Below, piece after piece: positions 1 to 18,160 of a DNA stretch of 64,000 bases. How positions within the stretch are numbered: position 1 is the first letter of the stretch; each line of letters opens with the position of its first letter. Location of the stretch: NCBI RefSeq assembly GCF_000189635.1, contig NW_002476228.1, forward strand, positions 186,001 to 250,000. The letters are read 5' to 3'. Source of the DNA: Tetrahymena thermophila SB210. Lineage: Eukaryota > Ciliophora > Oligohymenophorea > Hymenostomatida > Tetrahymenidae. The position numbers were made by a program, and so were the translations under genes. A model generated the notes under the pieces. It made no database searches and was not told the DNA's origin. It worked only from the letters and a program-made list of their open reading frames with translations.

Positions 1-4754
<4,754 letters not shown>

Positions 4755-5760
4755 TTCTTCTTCTTTCTTGTTAAGATGAAATAATCTATTTTAAATTCTA
4801 TCTTTATGTCGTTGATAATATTATCAATTAAAATCTCTTCGCTTTGTTATTTTCTATTTTTTTGCTTGTTTCTTCTGCTAATAAATATTGTTATTACGAA
4901 AAATTAATTTCAATTTTTAGTTTATTCCACTAAAACTTGAATTGTAATAATTAAAAACATTAAAATTCATACAACCATTTGATTTTAATGATACCTAATA
5001 GATTAACATTCACTATCATTTTTACATGCAAATTAATCTATTCATTTACTTTATCTTTTTAACTTAAATCTACCCAAATTCAATTTTCAAAGTACTTTCT
5101 ATTGATCAAAAAAAAAAAAAATTATCTATCTTTGAATTTTACTTTAAAAATTTTGATAAAAATTTGAACAATATCTATTTATCAATAGCTCATAATCTAT
5201 CTTTCGCTAATTTTAAATATATTACAAAAAAAAATATCTTTATATTAGATAACGACATGCAATTTTAATTTAAAAATCAATAAGGGATATTTTTTCACTT
5301 GACTAACACACACAAAAACTAGATAAAAAAATTTTTTAAATAAATAAATAAGATTTTATTTTAAATAAATTTCTCCATAAAAACATTTTAAGCTTCAACG
5401 CTAAATCACTTTTTAAAAAATAAATTTTAATAATGATTTTAAAAAAGATCAGGAAAATATTTATTCTATAATTCAATAAAAATATTAAAAATTGTTTAAT
5501 TTGGAGTTAATTTAATAATAAAATTTCTTTTTATTTATTGATAAGATATTTATTTTTGCAAAAAAAAAAAAGAATTATTGGAGATTAATTTTAAATTATA
5601 TAAAATGTTTGAATCTGGACTTAACTTTTCTCTAAAGATAACAAATAGCACATATATTTGTAAAATACTTTTTCACTTAATTCAATTTGTGAATAATCCA
5701 TATTTGATTTTTTATTATTAATATTATTTATTTATTTCTATATTTAATTTTATATTTATA
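4755..5760. other. Intergenic A/T-rich spacer
   Basis: About 1 kb between the kinase start and the crotonase stop, with poly-A and poly-T runs. It should hold the kinase promoter. No coding exon or RNA gene was recognised. Confidence 0.5.
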
Positions 5761-6654
5761 TCAAATTTTGTTGAAATTGGGTTTTCTCTTATTAATGAAG
5801 GCATCAACACCTTCTTTTGATCCTGGAAGATTGAATAAACTAGAAAATAGAGTTCTTTCGTAGCTAATACCTTCTGTGATTCCTAAATCTTCAGATTTGT
5901 TAACAGATTTTTTAGCAGTCATTAGAGTGTACATAGACCACTAAGCGACTTCTCTTGCATATTTTAATACTTCTTCGTGCAACTTTTCTTTGGGATAAAC
6001 ATCAGCTACAACATTCATATCCTTAGCCTTTTAAGCATCAAAGAATTGACCACTTAAGATATACTAGTTAGCTCTTACTTTGCCAACAATCTTAGAGAAA
6101 CGCTATGTACCTCCTATGCCTGGAATTAAACCTAATTTAATTTCTGGGAATCCAAACTTGGCATCATCAGAGCAGAAAATTACGTCTGCTGATAAAGCTA
6201 TTTCCTAAGATAAATTTTAAATGTTTAATTAATCAAATACGAAAGATTTAAAATAAAATTTTACAAATCCACCTCCTAAGCAGAATCCATTAACACCTGC
6301 AATAATAGGTTTAGTTGTCTTGAAAAGAACATTATCATATACTTAGAAAGTATTAGAAATCATTTCTGTTTAAACAGATAACTTGGTGAATCTAGTAATA
6401 TCAGCACCTGCACAGAAAGCCTTAGGAAATTTGGATAAAATGACAATAACTTTAACATCTTATGAGTTGTTTAACTCAGTAATGCTTTATGATAATTCTG
6501 TTTCTAACTAAAGAGAAAGACAGTTCAAATCTTTAGGAGAATTAAAATATATCACACCAACGGTCTTGTTATCTAAATACTCTATAGTAACTTTGCGGGA
6601 GTCATTGCATAAATTTTAGGTAATTTGCTAATTCAAAGATGCTACACGGTCCAT
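5761..6654 (-). CDS. Enoyl-CoA hydratase/isomerase (crotonase) family protein
   Basis: Two exons (6654-6265 and 6204-5761) encode 277 residues, the usual crotonase length. The family hydrates trans-2-enoyl-CoA in fatty-acid beta-oxidation and related CoA pathways. Visible features are the first oxyanion-hole segment [12 protein letters not shown], the second [20 protein letters not shown], and [17 protein letters not shown], which carries a catalytic-type Glu as in mitochondrial enoyl-CoA hydratase. The 60-bp intron splits the GGG-FEIAL motif. Start at [10 protein letters not shown]. The N-terminus is short and could be a weak mitochondrial targeting segment, but that is not clear. Some members of the family act on other acyl-CoA substrates, so the exact substrate is open. 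Confidence 0.9.
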
Positions 6655-7511
6655 TACGATAAATGTTTAATTTTTTATTTTTGATAATTATAAATATTAA
6701 ATTTTGAAGATTTTTTTGTTTATTTATAATATTAGAAAAGAAATTAATTAATTCTTCAAAAGATTTATTCTGATAAATAGTTTATGAATAAGTAATCAAA
6801 AACATTCTATTATTCTGAAAATCCAATATATGCCAATATTCAATATCAATATTATAGCATTTATATCTCTCTGACATCACGTAATCTTATATTACCTCAC
6901 ACTTTATAATTTATATCCAACTTTATTCAAATATCAGGAAGTATGATACATGAAATAAGCATTTATTTTTTTCCATTTTCTGATTTTTTAGTCTTAAGAT
7001 GCTTCTAAAAAATTAAAGTATGTATTAGTATTTTTCTAAAATTTCTAAAGTATGCTTGTTAGCTTATATTTTAAATAATACTCATAAATAAATAAATAAT
7101 TATTCCTTGAAAGGCAGAAAGATTTAGATTTCAAAAGATAACTGTTTTATTTTTATAAGTTTTCATTTTTTTTTTGTTAAGTGTTATTTATTATCAAAAA
7201 CCAAGTATTATCTATTATAATTTACAATTAAAATATTATTTTAGTAAATTATTATAAAATATAAGTAAAAAGACTGATCAAATTAAATTTAGGCATATTT
7301 ATTTAATTGATAATTAGTTATTAGAATTTAATTAAAAGAAAGTAAATAGTTTGCATTATTTTATATTTTAATGATAGGATAGTGCTACATATAGTAAGGA
7401 GTATATAATTAAATTACAGTTTAATCTAAATTTGAAAAATAACTTTTATTATTTTTATTTATTATTTATATAAAAGTAAAAGTTAATAAAATTAATTTTA
7501 AATAATTTATA
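6655..7511. other. Intergenic spacer
   Basis: About 860 bp of A/T-rich DNA between the crotonase start and the stop of the first transporter. No feature recognised. Confidence 0.5.
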
Positions 7512-9447
7512 TCAATTATTACTACTTGTCTATTTACTTGAATTTTCTTAAACTAATTAAATACTTTAAGGATACTCTGTTAGTTTTATTTTTTGTTCAC
7601 TTTACTTTTTTTCTTCATGTTTTCTCTTTAAATTTTCATTAACTAATGCTATACAAATTAAACCTATAATTTGAATTATAAGACCTATTCCTAAGCAAAT
7701 ATAAACGTTATTTTAGCTATCAACACCTATTGCTTGAGCTGAAATAATAATCTATTTTAAAATAAATACAAATATTTTATAACAAATTAATTCAAAAAGT
7801 AGCTTATTTACATGAAGAACTCCAAATAATTATCCTGATTTATAAATTAATCCAGAACTGATAGTTTCTGAAATAGGAAAGGTTATTTCACATGCAAATT
7901 CAAGAGAAATAGGAATTAAAGGAGTTGCAAAAAATCCATAAAGAAAGAATGCAAAACACTAAAGCCCAAAATTTTCAATTGGTAAAACTCCCATCATAAA
8001 TGAATAGCAAAAGATTGATATAACACTAGTTACTATCATTACAAACTTATACCTATGATTTTTTTCTACAATAGAGGTGATAATAGCTGAACCAATTAAA
8101 CCTGAAACTATGAAAATGGCTCCAACATAGCTTGTTTCATCCTAAATTATTAAACCCATTGATTAGTTTTGTTTTATATTAAATATTCAAAAAATTAATT
8201 ACTGTTGTGTAAGAGAATTTTTCTAGGTAGAAATTAATTAGTGTTGCTATTGAGTTGAAATTTCCCAAAATACAACCAAAAGAAATATATAAATATAAAA
8301 AATCCTTATCTTTGATAAGCTTAGGCATTGATTCTCTAAAAGTGGTTTTTTCTGTATTAGCAGCATGACTAATAATTTCAATTTAAAAAAATTTATTGAT
8401 ATTTCATTATTTTGTAAAAATTACCTTGGAGGTGTAGGTGGCTTTTCTCTGAAAAATATGACAGAAGGAATGCAACATGCAGTGATAACAATTGCTTATA
8501 CTAACATTAAATCATAAATCTAATTCCTAGTATCGTTTGAGTAAGTGGAACTAACAATAAAGCTAGGAAATAAGAATCCTATACCAACTCCGATTATATT
8601 AATTAATGACAATATAGCTGTGGCCATTTATCTCTTTATATTGATTAAATTTTTTATATAAAATATGAAATTTAAATTGAATTGTAGAAACGTGCAATTT
8701 AATAATTATCTAATATTAATAAAGCTTTTACTTATTTAGGTTTAAACCATACAGATGCTATCTATGCTGGTGCATTTAGAATAAAGGGTTGACCTATAGC
8801 TCCAAAAATTTAACCTAAAATAGCCCATCCAAAGCTTTCGTTTATAAGCAGTCTAACCCAAGCTCCTAAAATAGTAAAAAATATACCAGTGAAAACCTAT
8901 TATTTATTATTCAAAATTTATTTTTTGTAATGCATTTTAAAGATTTGAATCAGTAATGAATATTCAAATGTTTACTCCTATTTTCAATCCTTTATCTGAG
9001 AGTATATAATTAGAAGGAAAATTTATGAAAACGTAAATTATCATCCATACTAGTGAAGTAAGAGTTACCACAAATTAGGTTTAATCATATGCCTATATTT
9101 TTTAGTAGTTATAAATTATTACTTTATTTTTCAAAGCTATTTATAAATAAAGATTTATTACTTATTATACTTGTGATGAGATTGAACTGAATGTGATCCA
9201 TTCTATACCATTCATCATATTAGGAAAGCAAAATAGAACTACAATCCACCATCTAAATTAAAATAAAAATATTTTTATAAAATTGCTATTATTTAAAACT
9301 CACAAATAGAGTGATACAGCTATAAATATTTAAATTTAATTATCTAAAAATAAACCTGTATGGATAATCACGAAATTCCTCTTCATTTTATGTTTATTTA
9401 AGAACCTCTTAAGATACAGGTTAGATTTTTGTTTCAGTTGTTATCAT
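7512..9447 (-). CDS. SLC49/FLVCR-like MFS transporter, array copy 1
   Basis: Eight exons (9447-9356, 9252-9162, 9092-8976, 8896-8732, 8633-8425, 8368-8203, 8141-7812, 7751-7512) encode 469 residues of a twelve-helix-type major facilitator. Diagnostic stretches are RWWIVVLFCFPNMMNGIEW (helix 1 of the FLVCR type), TSLVWMIIYVFINFPSNYIL, GAWVRLLINESFGWAILGQ followed by GAIGQPFILNAPAQIASVWF, and FFREKPPTPP in the central loop. SLC49 members carry choline, ethanolamine or heme across membranes; the cargo here cannot be read from sequence. It lies furthest downstream in a head-to-tail array of four paralogues. The C-tail ENLKRKHEEKKSEQKIK is hydrophilic and cytosolic-looking. Start at MITTETKIQPV, the first ATG before a conserved FRDYPYR splice-junction segment. 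Confidence 0.85.
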
Positions 9448-10651
9448 GTTTTTATTTATTTTTTTTGTTGTACAATTTCTTACTTAATATTACTTAATAA
9501 CTAAAAATTAATTAATTTAGATGAACTTTTTTATAATTAAATAATTGCATCAACTATAACCTAAAACACATACGAAGATTAAATCCATAAGAAATCATTA
9601 TTAGCATTTGATTATTTTGAGTTAAAAATGTACCAAAGAAAATAACTATTCGTTATCATACTATTTTGCTATATTATTTTGGGTATTATTTATTTTTTTC
9701 TAAAGATTTTAATCATTTAATTTACATTAATACACAAATATATATAAATCCAATCATTATGTAATTCTTTTGACTATTTTATTCTTTTTACCCAAAATCA
9801 CCATAAAAAATTGAAAATCTAATGAATTAGTCTATAATTTAATGTTAACAAAACTTGTGGTAATTTCAAACAAAAAATACTCTTTTAGTAGTCTTCAAAG
9901 CTTTATTACAAACTCTTATTTGTTATTTTATAAAATAAAAATAATGAAATTTTATTGAAAAATATTATATTATTTGAAAGATACTTGACAAAAATTAATT
10001 AATTATAATTATAATAAAATTCTATATAAAAGTTTTATAATTTATTATACTGATATTTTTTGTCATTAATTACATCTTAAAAATTATAGCGTGATTAGAT
10101 TACTATCTTTGCTTTTATATTTCTTTTAGTTTAAAAAATCCTTATTTTTTATTAGCTCCTCGATAAGAATTTTTCCAAAAATAACATCTATACTTATTAT
10201 TGACTAATATAACCAAGAAGAGTAAAACTATTTAATTATATTAAATAAATACTGATACAATAAATTTCCTAATTTACTGGCATAATAATTTTTTAACAGA
10301 ATATTTTTAAAATACTAAAATTTGTTATTTTAAAATTACATTTTAAATACAATTTAATTATAATATTTATTAAAATCATTTTTGTAAATTTTAAAGTAGC
10401 CAAAAGCAAATTATTCACTAAGTTTTATTTTTAAATATTTAATCCCATTAAATAATTTTGCAATTAAAATTGAATTATTCCTTTATAATATTAACTTATT
10501 TTGTTTGTTGTATTTTACACTTTTACATTTGATTCACTGATAATAATTAATTTATTATCATCATAAGAACATATTTTAATCTTGAATTTGTTAAATAAAA
10601 TTATGATTCACACTTGTTATTTATCAATCAAGCAATTTTTCATTTTCTTAA
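9448..10651. other. Intergenic spacer between transporter copies 1 and 2
   Basis: About 1.2 kb of A/T-rich DNA. No exon with family similarity was found, so no fifth copy is apparent. Confidence 0.5.
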
Positions 10652-12589
10652 TCAAATTTTTATATTGTTTATTGGCCCTAATTTACTTGAGCTTTAATAT
10701 ACCAGTTCTATACTCTGTGGAGGAGATAATAAATCTTTTTGTCTCATACTTTCTTATTTCTTTTCTTCTTATTTTCTTTTTAAATCTTCTTTAACAAATA
10801 GCATAAATACAAGTCCTAAAATTTATAAAAATAGTCCTAAAGCCATACAAATATATACATTATTTTAGCTATCAATTTATATCACTTCTGTTGAGATTAC
10901 AATCTATTTTTATTTATAAATTTTTAAATTATTATTATAAGTAAACTAAATTAATAATTTTAAGTTTTACTTGTAAAACTCCAAACATTTAACCAGATTT
11001 AAAGACTAATCCTGATCCTATTGTTTCAGAGATAGGATAGGTTATTTCACATGCAAATTCAAGAGATAGGGGAATTAAAGGAGTAGCAAAAAACCCATAC
11101 AAAAAAAATGAAACCAATTAGAGTGAAAAATTTTCAATAGACAAAACACCCATAGCTAAAGAATAGGATAATATAGATGTAACTGTACTAATTATTATCA
11201 CTAACTTATATTTTTAATATTTTTCTACTACTATAGATAATATAGCTGATCCAATTAATCCTGAAATAATAAAAACTGCACCAAAATAACTTGTATCATC
11301 CTATTTAGAATTAAAGAATAAGCTAATTTATTTTAAAATGCAAAATTACTGAAGAATAACTAAATTATTCAAGAAAGAAGTTAATCAAAGTAGCAATAGA
11401 ATTAAAATTTCCTAATATGCAGCCAAAATAAATATAGAGAAATATAAAATTCTTATCCCTAATCAAAATAGACATAGACTCACTAAATTTAGATTTCTCA
11501 ACACTTGCTGAATGACTAATTATTAAACACATTTTTTAATTAAAAACCTATTTAAAATAATTAGTTCATTACCTTGGAGGAGTTGGTGGTTTTTCCCTGA
11601 AAAATATCACAGTAGGTATGCAACAAGCTGTAATAAGAATAGCTTAAATAAGCATCAAATCATAAATTTCATTAGTGGTACTGTCAGAATAGGTAGGACT
11701 GACGATAAAGCTAGGAAATAAAAATCCTATTCCAACTCCTATCACATTAACTAATGATAATATTGCAGTGGCCATTTACCTCTATTAAAATTAACAAAAA
11801 TAAAAAGCTTCATTAAGATTATTAATTAATTCTATCTTATCGAATATCTTAAAAGGTACTAACGTAATGTGAAAGATGTAATAAAAATTTTACTTATTAG
11901 GGCTTAAACCAAACAGCAGCAATTTAAGTAGGAGCATTCAAAATAAAAGGTTAAGCTATTCCACCTAATACTTATCCAAATATCGCCCATCCAAAATTTT
12001 CATTTATTAATAATCTTATCCATGCACCAATAACAGTAAAGAAAATACCTGTAAAAACCTTCATATAAAATTATCAATTAGAATAAATTAAGTAGTGATT
12101 AAGTTACTCCTATTTTAAGTCCTTTTTGTGAAAGAATATAGTTAGATGGAAAATTCATAACGATATAGCAAAACATTGAAGCAAGAGAAGTTAAAGAAAC
12201 AACAAATTAAGATTGATCATATGCCTTTAAATTTGGATAAAGTAGAAGTTAATATCTATTACAAATTAAAATAACATATTAAAAATACTTGTTAAACCTA
12301 AGAGGAGATAGGACTAAAAGTAATCCATTCTATACCATTCATCATATTTGGAAAGCAAAATAAAATAACTATGCACCATCTATTAAAAATAAAAATGACA
12401 TAAAAAATTATTAAGTTAATTGCTACAAATTAAATAAGATTAAAAATGAGAACTAAAAAAGAAATGATATTCAAACCTATAAGAATAGTCCTTAAACTCA
12501 TCCTTATTTTAATCATTCACCTCTTTGATAGAGTCGGTATCGTCGACATATTTAGATATAGCTTTCATTTAATTGCTAGTTTAATTCAT
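10652..12589 (-). CDS. SLC49/FLVCR-like MFS transporter, array copy 2
   Basis: Eight exons (12589-12477, 12379-12289, 12224-12108, 12058-11894, 11781-11573, 11515-11350, 11300-10971, 10903-10652) give 480 residues. Exons 2-7 have exactly the same lengths (91, 117, 165, 209, 166, 330 nt) and phases as in the other array copies, so the models support each other. Conserved segments include GIFFTVIGAWMRLLINENFGW, AQPFILNAPTQIAAVWF, GVGIGFLFPSFIVSPTYS and FFREKPPTPP. Predicted integral membrane transporter of the SLC49 type; cargo unknown. It is closest to copy 3: both start with an M-x-Q-x(3)-Q-M-K leader and end with a QKDLL-containing tail followed by a phenylalanine-poor hydrophilic end. Start at MNQTSNQMKAIS. 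Confidence 0.85.
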
Positions 12590-13740
12590 TATTTATTTGT
12601 CTACTTTTTCTTTTTTTAATTTACTTGATTTATATTTCTGGTTTAAATTATATCTATAAAGTCATTTAATATTTTACATTTAATATTAAGATCTAATACT
12701 ATGGTCATCTTTAATAAAAAGAAGGTGAAAAGATTAAAGAATTAACCTGATTTAAAAGATTATCAATTATTGTATCTTCATTTTAATCAACTAAAAATTT
12801 GTTTTTTGATATTTGATAAATATTACTTGCCCGTTTTTTTATTTTTTAATTTAAAAGAAAATATAGTCAACTATTTAATGAAAGACTCAAATATACTTTA
12901 AAGTAGATTATTTTATATAATATTATTATAATTATTGTAAATAATAATTTTATTATGTAAATTTAGTTAAAAGACAAATATTTTAAAAATTGTAAATTAA
13001 ATTTGTAAATTTTGAATTTTTTTAGTTAATTAAAGTTTAAATTATCTTTACTATACAAGCTTACTAATTTTTCCAATCTTTTTTCTCAAAATATAAATTG
13101 AAAGTAAATTTATAAAAGCTTAATTTTTATTTACCCAAATGAAGTGAGGTGACCACAAACTATGATTAATCATGAGATTAGATTATATTGTTGTGAATTA
13201 TTAGTCTAATATTGATTGATTTTGATTGATTAAAATTCAAATTTACCTAATTTTAGCAGACCAAACATTTTAAAAAATCAATATAATTAAATAATTAAAA
13301 AAATTTTTTAAATAAATTTTGTTAGCTTCTTAAAAATGTGGCTTTTAATTTATGAGGAATAATGGTAACTATATTTTCCTTTTTTACTTTAATCTATTTT
13401 TTTCATATGCTTAAATGAATATCTTTTCTAACAAATAGGTTTAATTATTATTTACATAACAATTCTTACACAAATAAAGTACAGTTTTATGATTTGTATT
13501 ACCACAAATTGCATTAAGAATACTATTTATTATAAAATATTTTTGATATTTTAAGATTTTATTGTTTGTATTTATTTTATTATTGATTCACTAATTAATT
13601 AATTTTGTTGATAAATCTCAACAAGTTTGACTTTAAAAATTTATTTAGTTCACTTCTAGAATATTTTTTTAAGCTTTATTTGAGAATTAATATAAGTCTA
13701 TTTATCATTTAAACCATACAATAAGTAGTAGCTAAATTAA
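12590..13740. other. Intergenic spacer between transporter copies 2 and 3
   Basis: About 1.15 kb of A/T-rich DNA. No feature recognised. Confidence 0.5.
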
Positions 13741-15671
13741 TCAAATTTTGAAGTTACAAACTTGCTGAAACTAATCTGAGCTTGATTATGCTAGTTCTAA
13801 ACTCTAAGGGTTTGGAGAGGATAACAAATCTTTTTGCTTCAAGTTTTCTTAGTTCTTTTCCTCTTATTTTCTTTTTAAATTTTCTTTGATAAAAAGCATA
13901 AATATTAGTCCCAAAATTTATAAAAATAGTCCAAGTGCCATACAAATATAAACATCTTATTAGCTATCAATTTATATAACATTTGTAGAAATAACAATCT
14001 AATTTTATTAAAAATGTAAAAAAATATTAAAAATCAATTTAATAATTTAAGAGTTACTTGTAAAACTCCAAACATTTAGCCAGATTTAAAAATTAATCCA
14101 GAACCTATCGTTTCAGAGATTGGGAAAGTTATTTCACATGCAAATTCTAACGACAAAGGAATCAAAGGAGTAGCAAAAAACCCAAATAAAAAAAATGAAA
14201 TCAATTAGATTGAAAAAATTTCAACTGGTAAAACTGCCATTGTCAAAGAGTAGGATAAAATAGATGCAATAGTACTCATTATTATTACTAATTTATATTT
14301 TTGATTTTTTTCTACCACTATTGATAATATGGCTGATCCAATTAATCCAGAAACTATAAAAACAGCACCAAAATAGCTAGTATCATCCTATTAAATCCAA
14401 GTTATTAAAAATTATTATTTTAAAATACAAAATTACTGAAGAATAGCCAAATTTTTCAAGAAAGAAATTTATTAAGGTTGCTACCGAATTAAAATTTCCT
14501 AATATACAGCCGAAGTAAATATAGAGAAATATAAAATTCTTATCCCTAATGAGAGTGCACATAGACTCGCTAAATTTAGATTTTTCAACGCTCGCAGAAT
14601 GACTACATATTAAATATTTTATTTGATAAAATTAGTATATTTTTAATAAATAATGATACCTTGGTGGAGTAGGAGGTTTTTCCCTGAAAAATATGACTGT
14701 TGGTATGCAACAAGCTGTGATTATGATAGCCTAAATAAGCATCAAATTATAAATTTCACTCCTAGTATTATCAGAATAAGAAGCACTCACAACAAAGCTA
14801 GGGAATAAAAATCCGATTCCAACTCCTATAACATTGATTAATGATAAAATTGCTGTGGCTATTTATCTCTATTTAAATTTTAAAATTAAAAAGCTTTAAT
14901 TAAAATTTTCTAAATTATTTTTAATAATTATAAAAAAAGGTAAAAGTGTTAAAATAACTTGAAAATTCTAATAAATATTTTACTTGTTATGGTTTAAACC
15001 AGACTGCAGCAATTTGAGTAGGAGCGTTCAAAATAAATGGTTAAGCTATTCCACCAAATACTTATCCTAAAATTGCCCATCCAAAGCTATCATTTATAAG
15101 AAGTCTGATCCATGCACCAACGATTGTAAAAAAAATACCTATAAATACCTAAACAATTATTATTTATTTTATTCTCTTATGTATTGATTAGTTACTCCTA
15201 TTCTTAATCCTTTTTCTGAAAGAATGTAGTTTGATGGAAAGTTAATTACAATATAACAAAACATTGAGGCTAGCGAAGTTAACGAAACAACAAATTAAGA
15301 TACATTATATGCCTTTTATGTTTTTTTTTTTTAAAGTAGTTAAACACTGCATAAAATTTGGTCAAATTTAAAATACTTGCTGAACTTGGGTGGAGATAGA
15401 ACTAAATGTAATCCACTCTATCCCGTTCATCATATTTGGGAAACAAAATAAGACAACTATCCACCACCTATACAGAATAAAAAATAAATCCTATATTGAT
15501 ATAATTCATTGGTAAAAATAAATTGATTATAAAAAAAAATAAATCATTTAGTTTATATTCAAACCTATAGGGATAGTCTTTAAATTCTTCCTTATTCTTG
15601 TCACTCGTCTCTATAACGGAATCAATTTCGCAATTAGGTATAACTTTCATTTATTGTTAATTTTAATCCAT
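13741..15671 (-). CDS. SLC49/FLVCR-like MFS transporter, array copy 3
   Basis: Eight exons (15671-15565, 15467-15377, 15312-15196, 15148-14984, 14868-14660, 14602-14437, 14387-14058, 13998-13741) give 480 residues, with the same exon architecture as its neighbours. Motifs include GAWIRLLINDSFGWAILGQ, AQPFILNAPTQIAAVWF and the central-loop REKPPTPP. The start was placed at MDQNQQQMKVIP, seven codons upstream of a second ATG, because this leader aligns with the MNQTSNQMKAIS leader of copy 2. The C-tail KRKQEEKNQENLKQKDLLS matches copy 2, which suggests a recent duplication of this pair. Membrane transporter; substrate not deducible. Confidence 0.85.
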
Positions 15672-16232
15672 AAAGTTTTCAAATGTTTTTTGCTTTTTTA
15701 TTTGATTTATATTTTTATATTAAATTTCTTTATTAACCCTTTTTACTAGTTATACTTTTTATAAAATAGAAGTATTAATCTAATCATAACTCCAATTGAT
15801 TGATTGGTTCATTGGTTGATGGGTGACTGTTTAATTTTTAACTAAAAATTATTCATAAGTAAGTAATATGCGTTTTTGCATTTATTTTTTAGCTAATTTA
15901 CTGAACTATAATTTATTTATTTATTTTGTGCTATTTCATGTGAATAAAAAATAATCCAATCCAAAAATAGAATCAATGAATAATTCTCTTTGATTTTTGC
16001 CTTTCTTATGTATTCATATTAAAAAAATAATTAAGCTGCATTGTAAAATTTGTGGTAATTATCATCGTTTGTTAAAATTTAACTACAAAAAATAAATATA
16101 AATTTTTTACCATTTTGAAAATGGATAAGAAGACATGGAAATATATGTATGTTGATTCAATAATTCTTTTAATATTAAACATTTTTAAATCCTAATTATT
16201 TAAACTCTTTTTTATTTTGCTATTTCAAAAAA
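15672..16232. other. Intergenic spacer between transporter copies 3 and 4
   Basis: About 560 bp, A/T-rich, with a short run of TTGATTGATTGGTT-type tetranucleotide repeats near 15797-15825. No gene seen. Confidence 0.45.
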
Positions 16233-18160
16233 TCAACTCTTCGAATTAGAATGAATGATAAAAGGATTTTTTTATTTCAAAAATGACATAAAACTTTAAT
16301 TTTTTAATTAGCTTTCAATTACTTCAGATAATTCTTAAATTTACTCGGTTTATTTTTAAAGTTGTAATTATTCTTGGTTTTTCCTTTTTAAATTTTCTTC
16401 AACTTATACAATAAATACTAGACCAAATAGCTATAAAAAAAAACCTAAACTTAAACAAATTAAAACATTTTTTTAACTTTCTATTTAAATAGCTTCAGCG
16501 GAAAGGATAATCTTTTTTATTTAACTTAATTTATTTACAATTTTTATAAAATAATCTTACCTAGAGTATTCCGAATAATTATCCTGACATATAAATAAGT
16601 CCTGAACTTGTTGATTCTGAAATAGGGAAAGTTATTTCGCACCCAAATTCAAGAGTAAGAGGGATTAATGGAGTAGAGAAGAATCCATATAAAAAAAATC
16701 CTAAGAGCTATACAATAAAACTCTCTATAATCAAAACGGCGGACACGAAAGTGTAAGAAAATAAAGATAATATTGAAGATATGATTATATATTTTTTATA
16801 TTTATTGTTTTTTTCAACCATTCTTGTAATTATTGCCGAACCTATGATGCCTGATAAAATAAAAGCTCCTCCTAGGTAGCTTGTTTCATTCTTTTAAATA
16901 AGTTAATTAAAATTTTTTATTTGTAATTCGATTATAAAATTTACTGTAGAGAAGTTAAAATTTTTAAGATAGAAATTTATTAAGGCTGAAACTGAGTTAA
17001 AATTACCTAGTATACAGCCAAAGTAAATACAGGTGAATAAAAAATGTTTATTCCTAAATAGTGTACTCAAGGATATCCAAAATTCGGTCTTTTAAAAGCT
17101 AGCTGACAGGCTTTGATTAAAAATATAAATATTTTTAACTTATTAAAAGTATGATAATTATTTAATTAGTTACCTTGGCGGTGTAGGTGGTTTTTCTTTA
17201 AAAAAAAATAGCGAAGGGATGCAGCATGCTGTAATTGTAATTGCTTGAAAAAGCATTAAATTATATATTTCCTATTTCGTATCATCTGTATAAGAAGGAT
17301 TAACTATAAATGAAGAAAACAAAAATCCTATCCCAACTCCAATAACACTGACTAAACATAAAATTGAGGTAGCCAATTATCTCTATTAATTTTTTAATAT
17401 TTTTATTTTATAAATAAGTAAATTAAGCTGAATATGATTTCAATTTTATATGTAATTTAATTATTATATTTTAACCTACTTGATAAGGCTTAAACCAAAC
17501 AGCAGCAATTTATGTGGGAGCATTCAAAATAAATGGTTAAGCAATGCCTGCAAATACTTACCCTAGAATAGCCCACCCAAAGTTATTGTTAATAAATAGC
17601 CTTATCCATGAGCCTAAGATAGTAAAAAATATACCTACAAATATCTTAATTAAAAATTATTATTTAATAATTATTTAAGATAAAGGTTCAAATGTTTACT
17701 CCAATCTTTAAGCCTTTATGAGATAATATGTAATTTGAAGGAAAATTAAATATAATGTAGCAAAGCATCGTTACAAGTGATGTCATGGATACAATAAATT
17801 TCGATGTATTATATGCCTTTAAAAAAAATAAATAAAACTTACTCTAATAAATATGTATGACTAATTTTAATTACTTATTCTACCTAAGATGAAATAGGAG
17901 AAAAAGTTATTGATTATATAGAATTCATCATGTTGACTAAACAAAACATTATAACAATCGACCATCTTTTATAAATAAATAAATTACATATTTAGTGAAC
18001 TCAAAATTACATTTATTAAATTCTGAAAATGCTAATATTAATTAATTAAATCTAACCTGTATGAATATTCTTTGAAATCTTTTTATTATTCAATATTAAC
18101 TTGATTATCTGAATTTGATTTACTTAATGATTGCTATGCTGTAATACTTTATTCATTCAT
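16233..18160 (-). CDS. SLC49/FLVCR-like MFS transporter, array copy 4 (most divergent)
   Basis: Eight exons (18160-18057, 17965-17875, 17816-17700, 17644-17480, 17382-17174, 17110-16945, 16890-16561, 16511-16233) give 486 residues. It keeps the array's internal exon lengths and intron phases. The usual first-helix motif is changed to RWSIVIMFCLVNMMNSIQS, so the WI(T/S)F signature is lost. GIFFTILGSWIRLFINNNFGW, AQPFILNAPTQIAAVWF and REKPPTPP remain. The C-tail is longer and Gln-rich (KRKNQEQLQLQKQ). It is the most upstream copy in transcription order. Predicted membrane transporter; divergence in helix 1 may mean different cargo, but that is inference. Start at MNEQSITAQQS. Confidence 0.85.

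Noticed and set aside
10582-10794. Plus-strand open frame of 70 codons ending near 10.8 kb
   Set aside because: It overlaps the antisense of the last exon of transporter copy 2, whose frame is supported by family similarity; the plus frame has no homology-like features.
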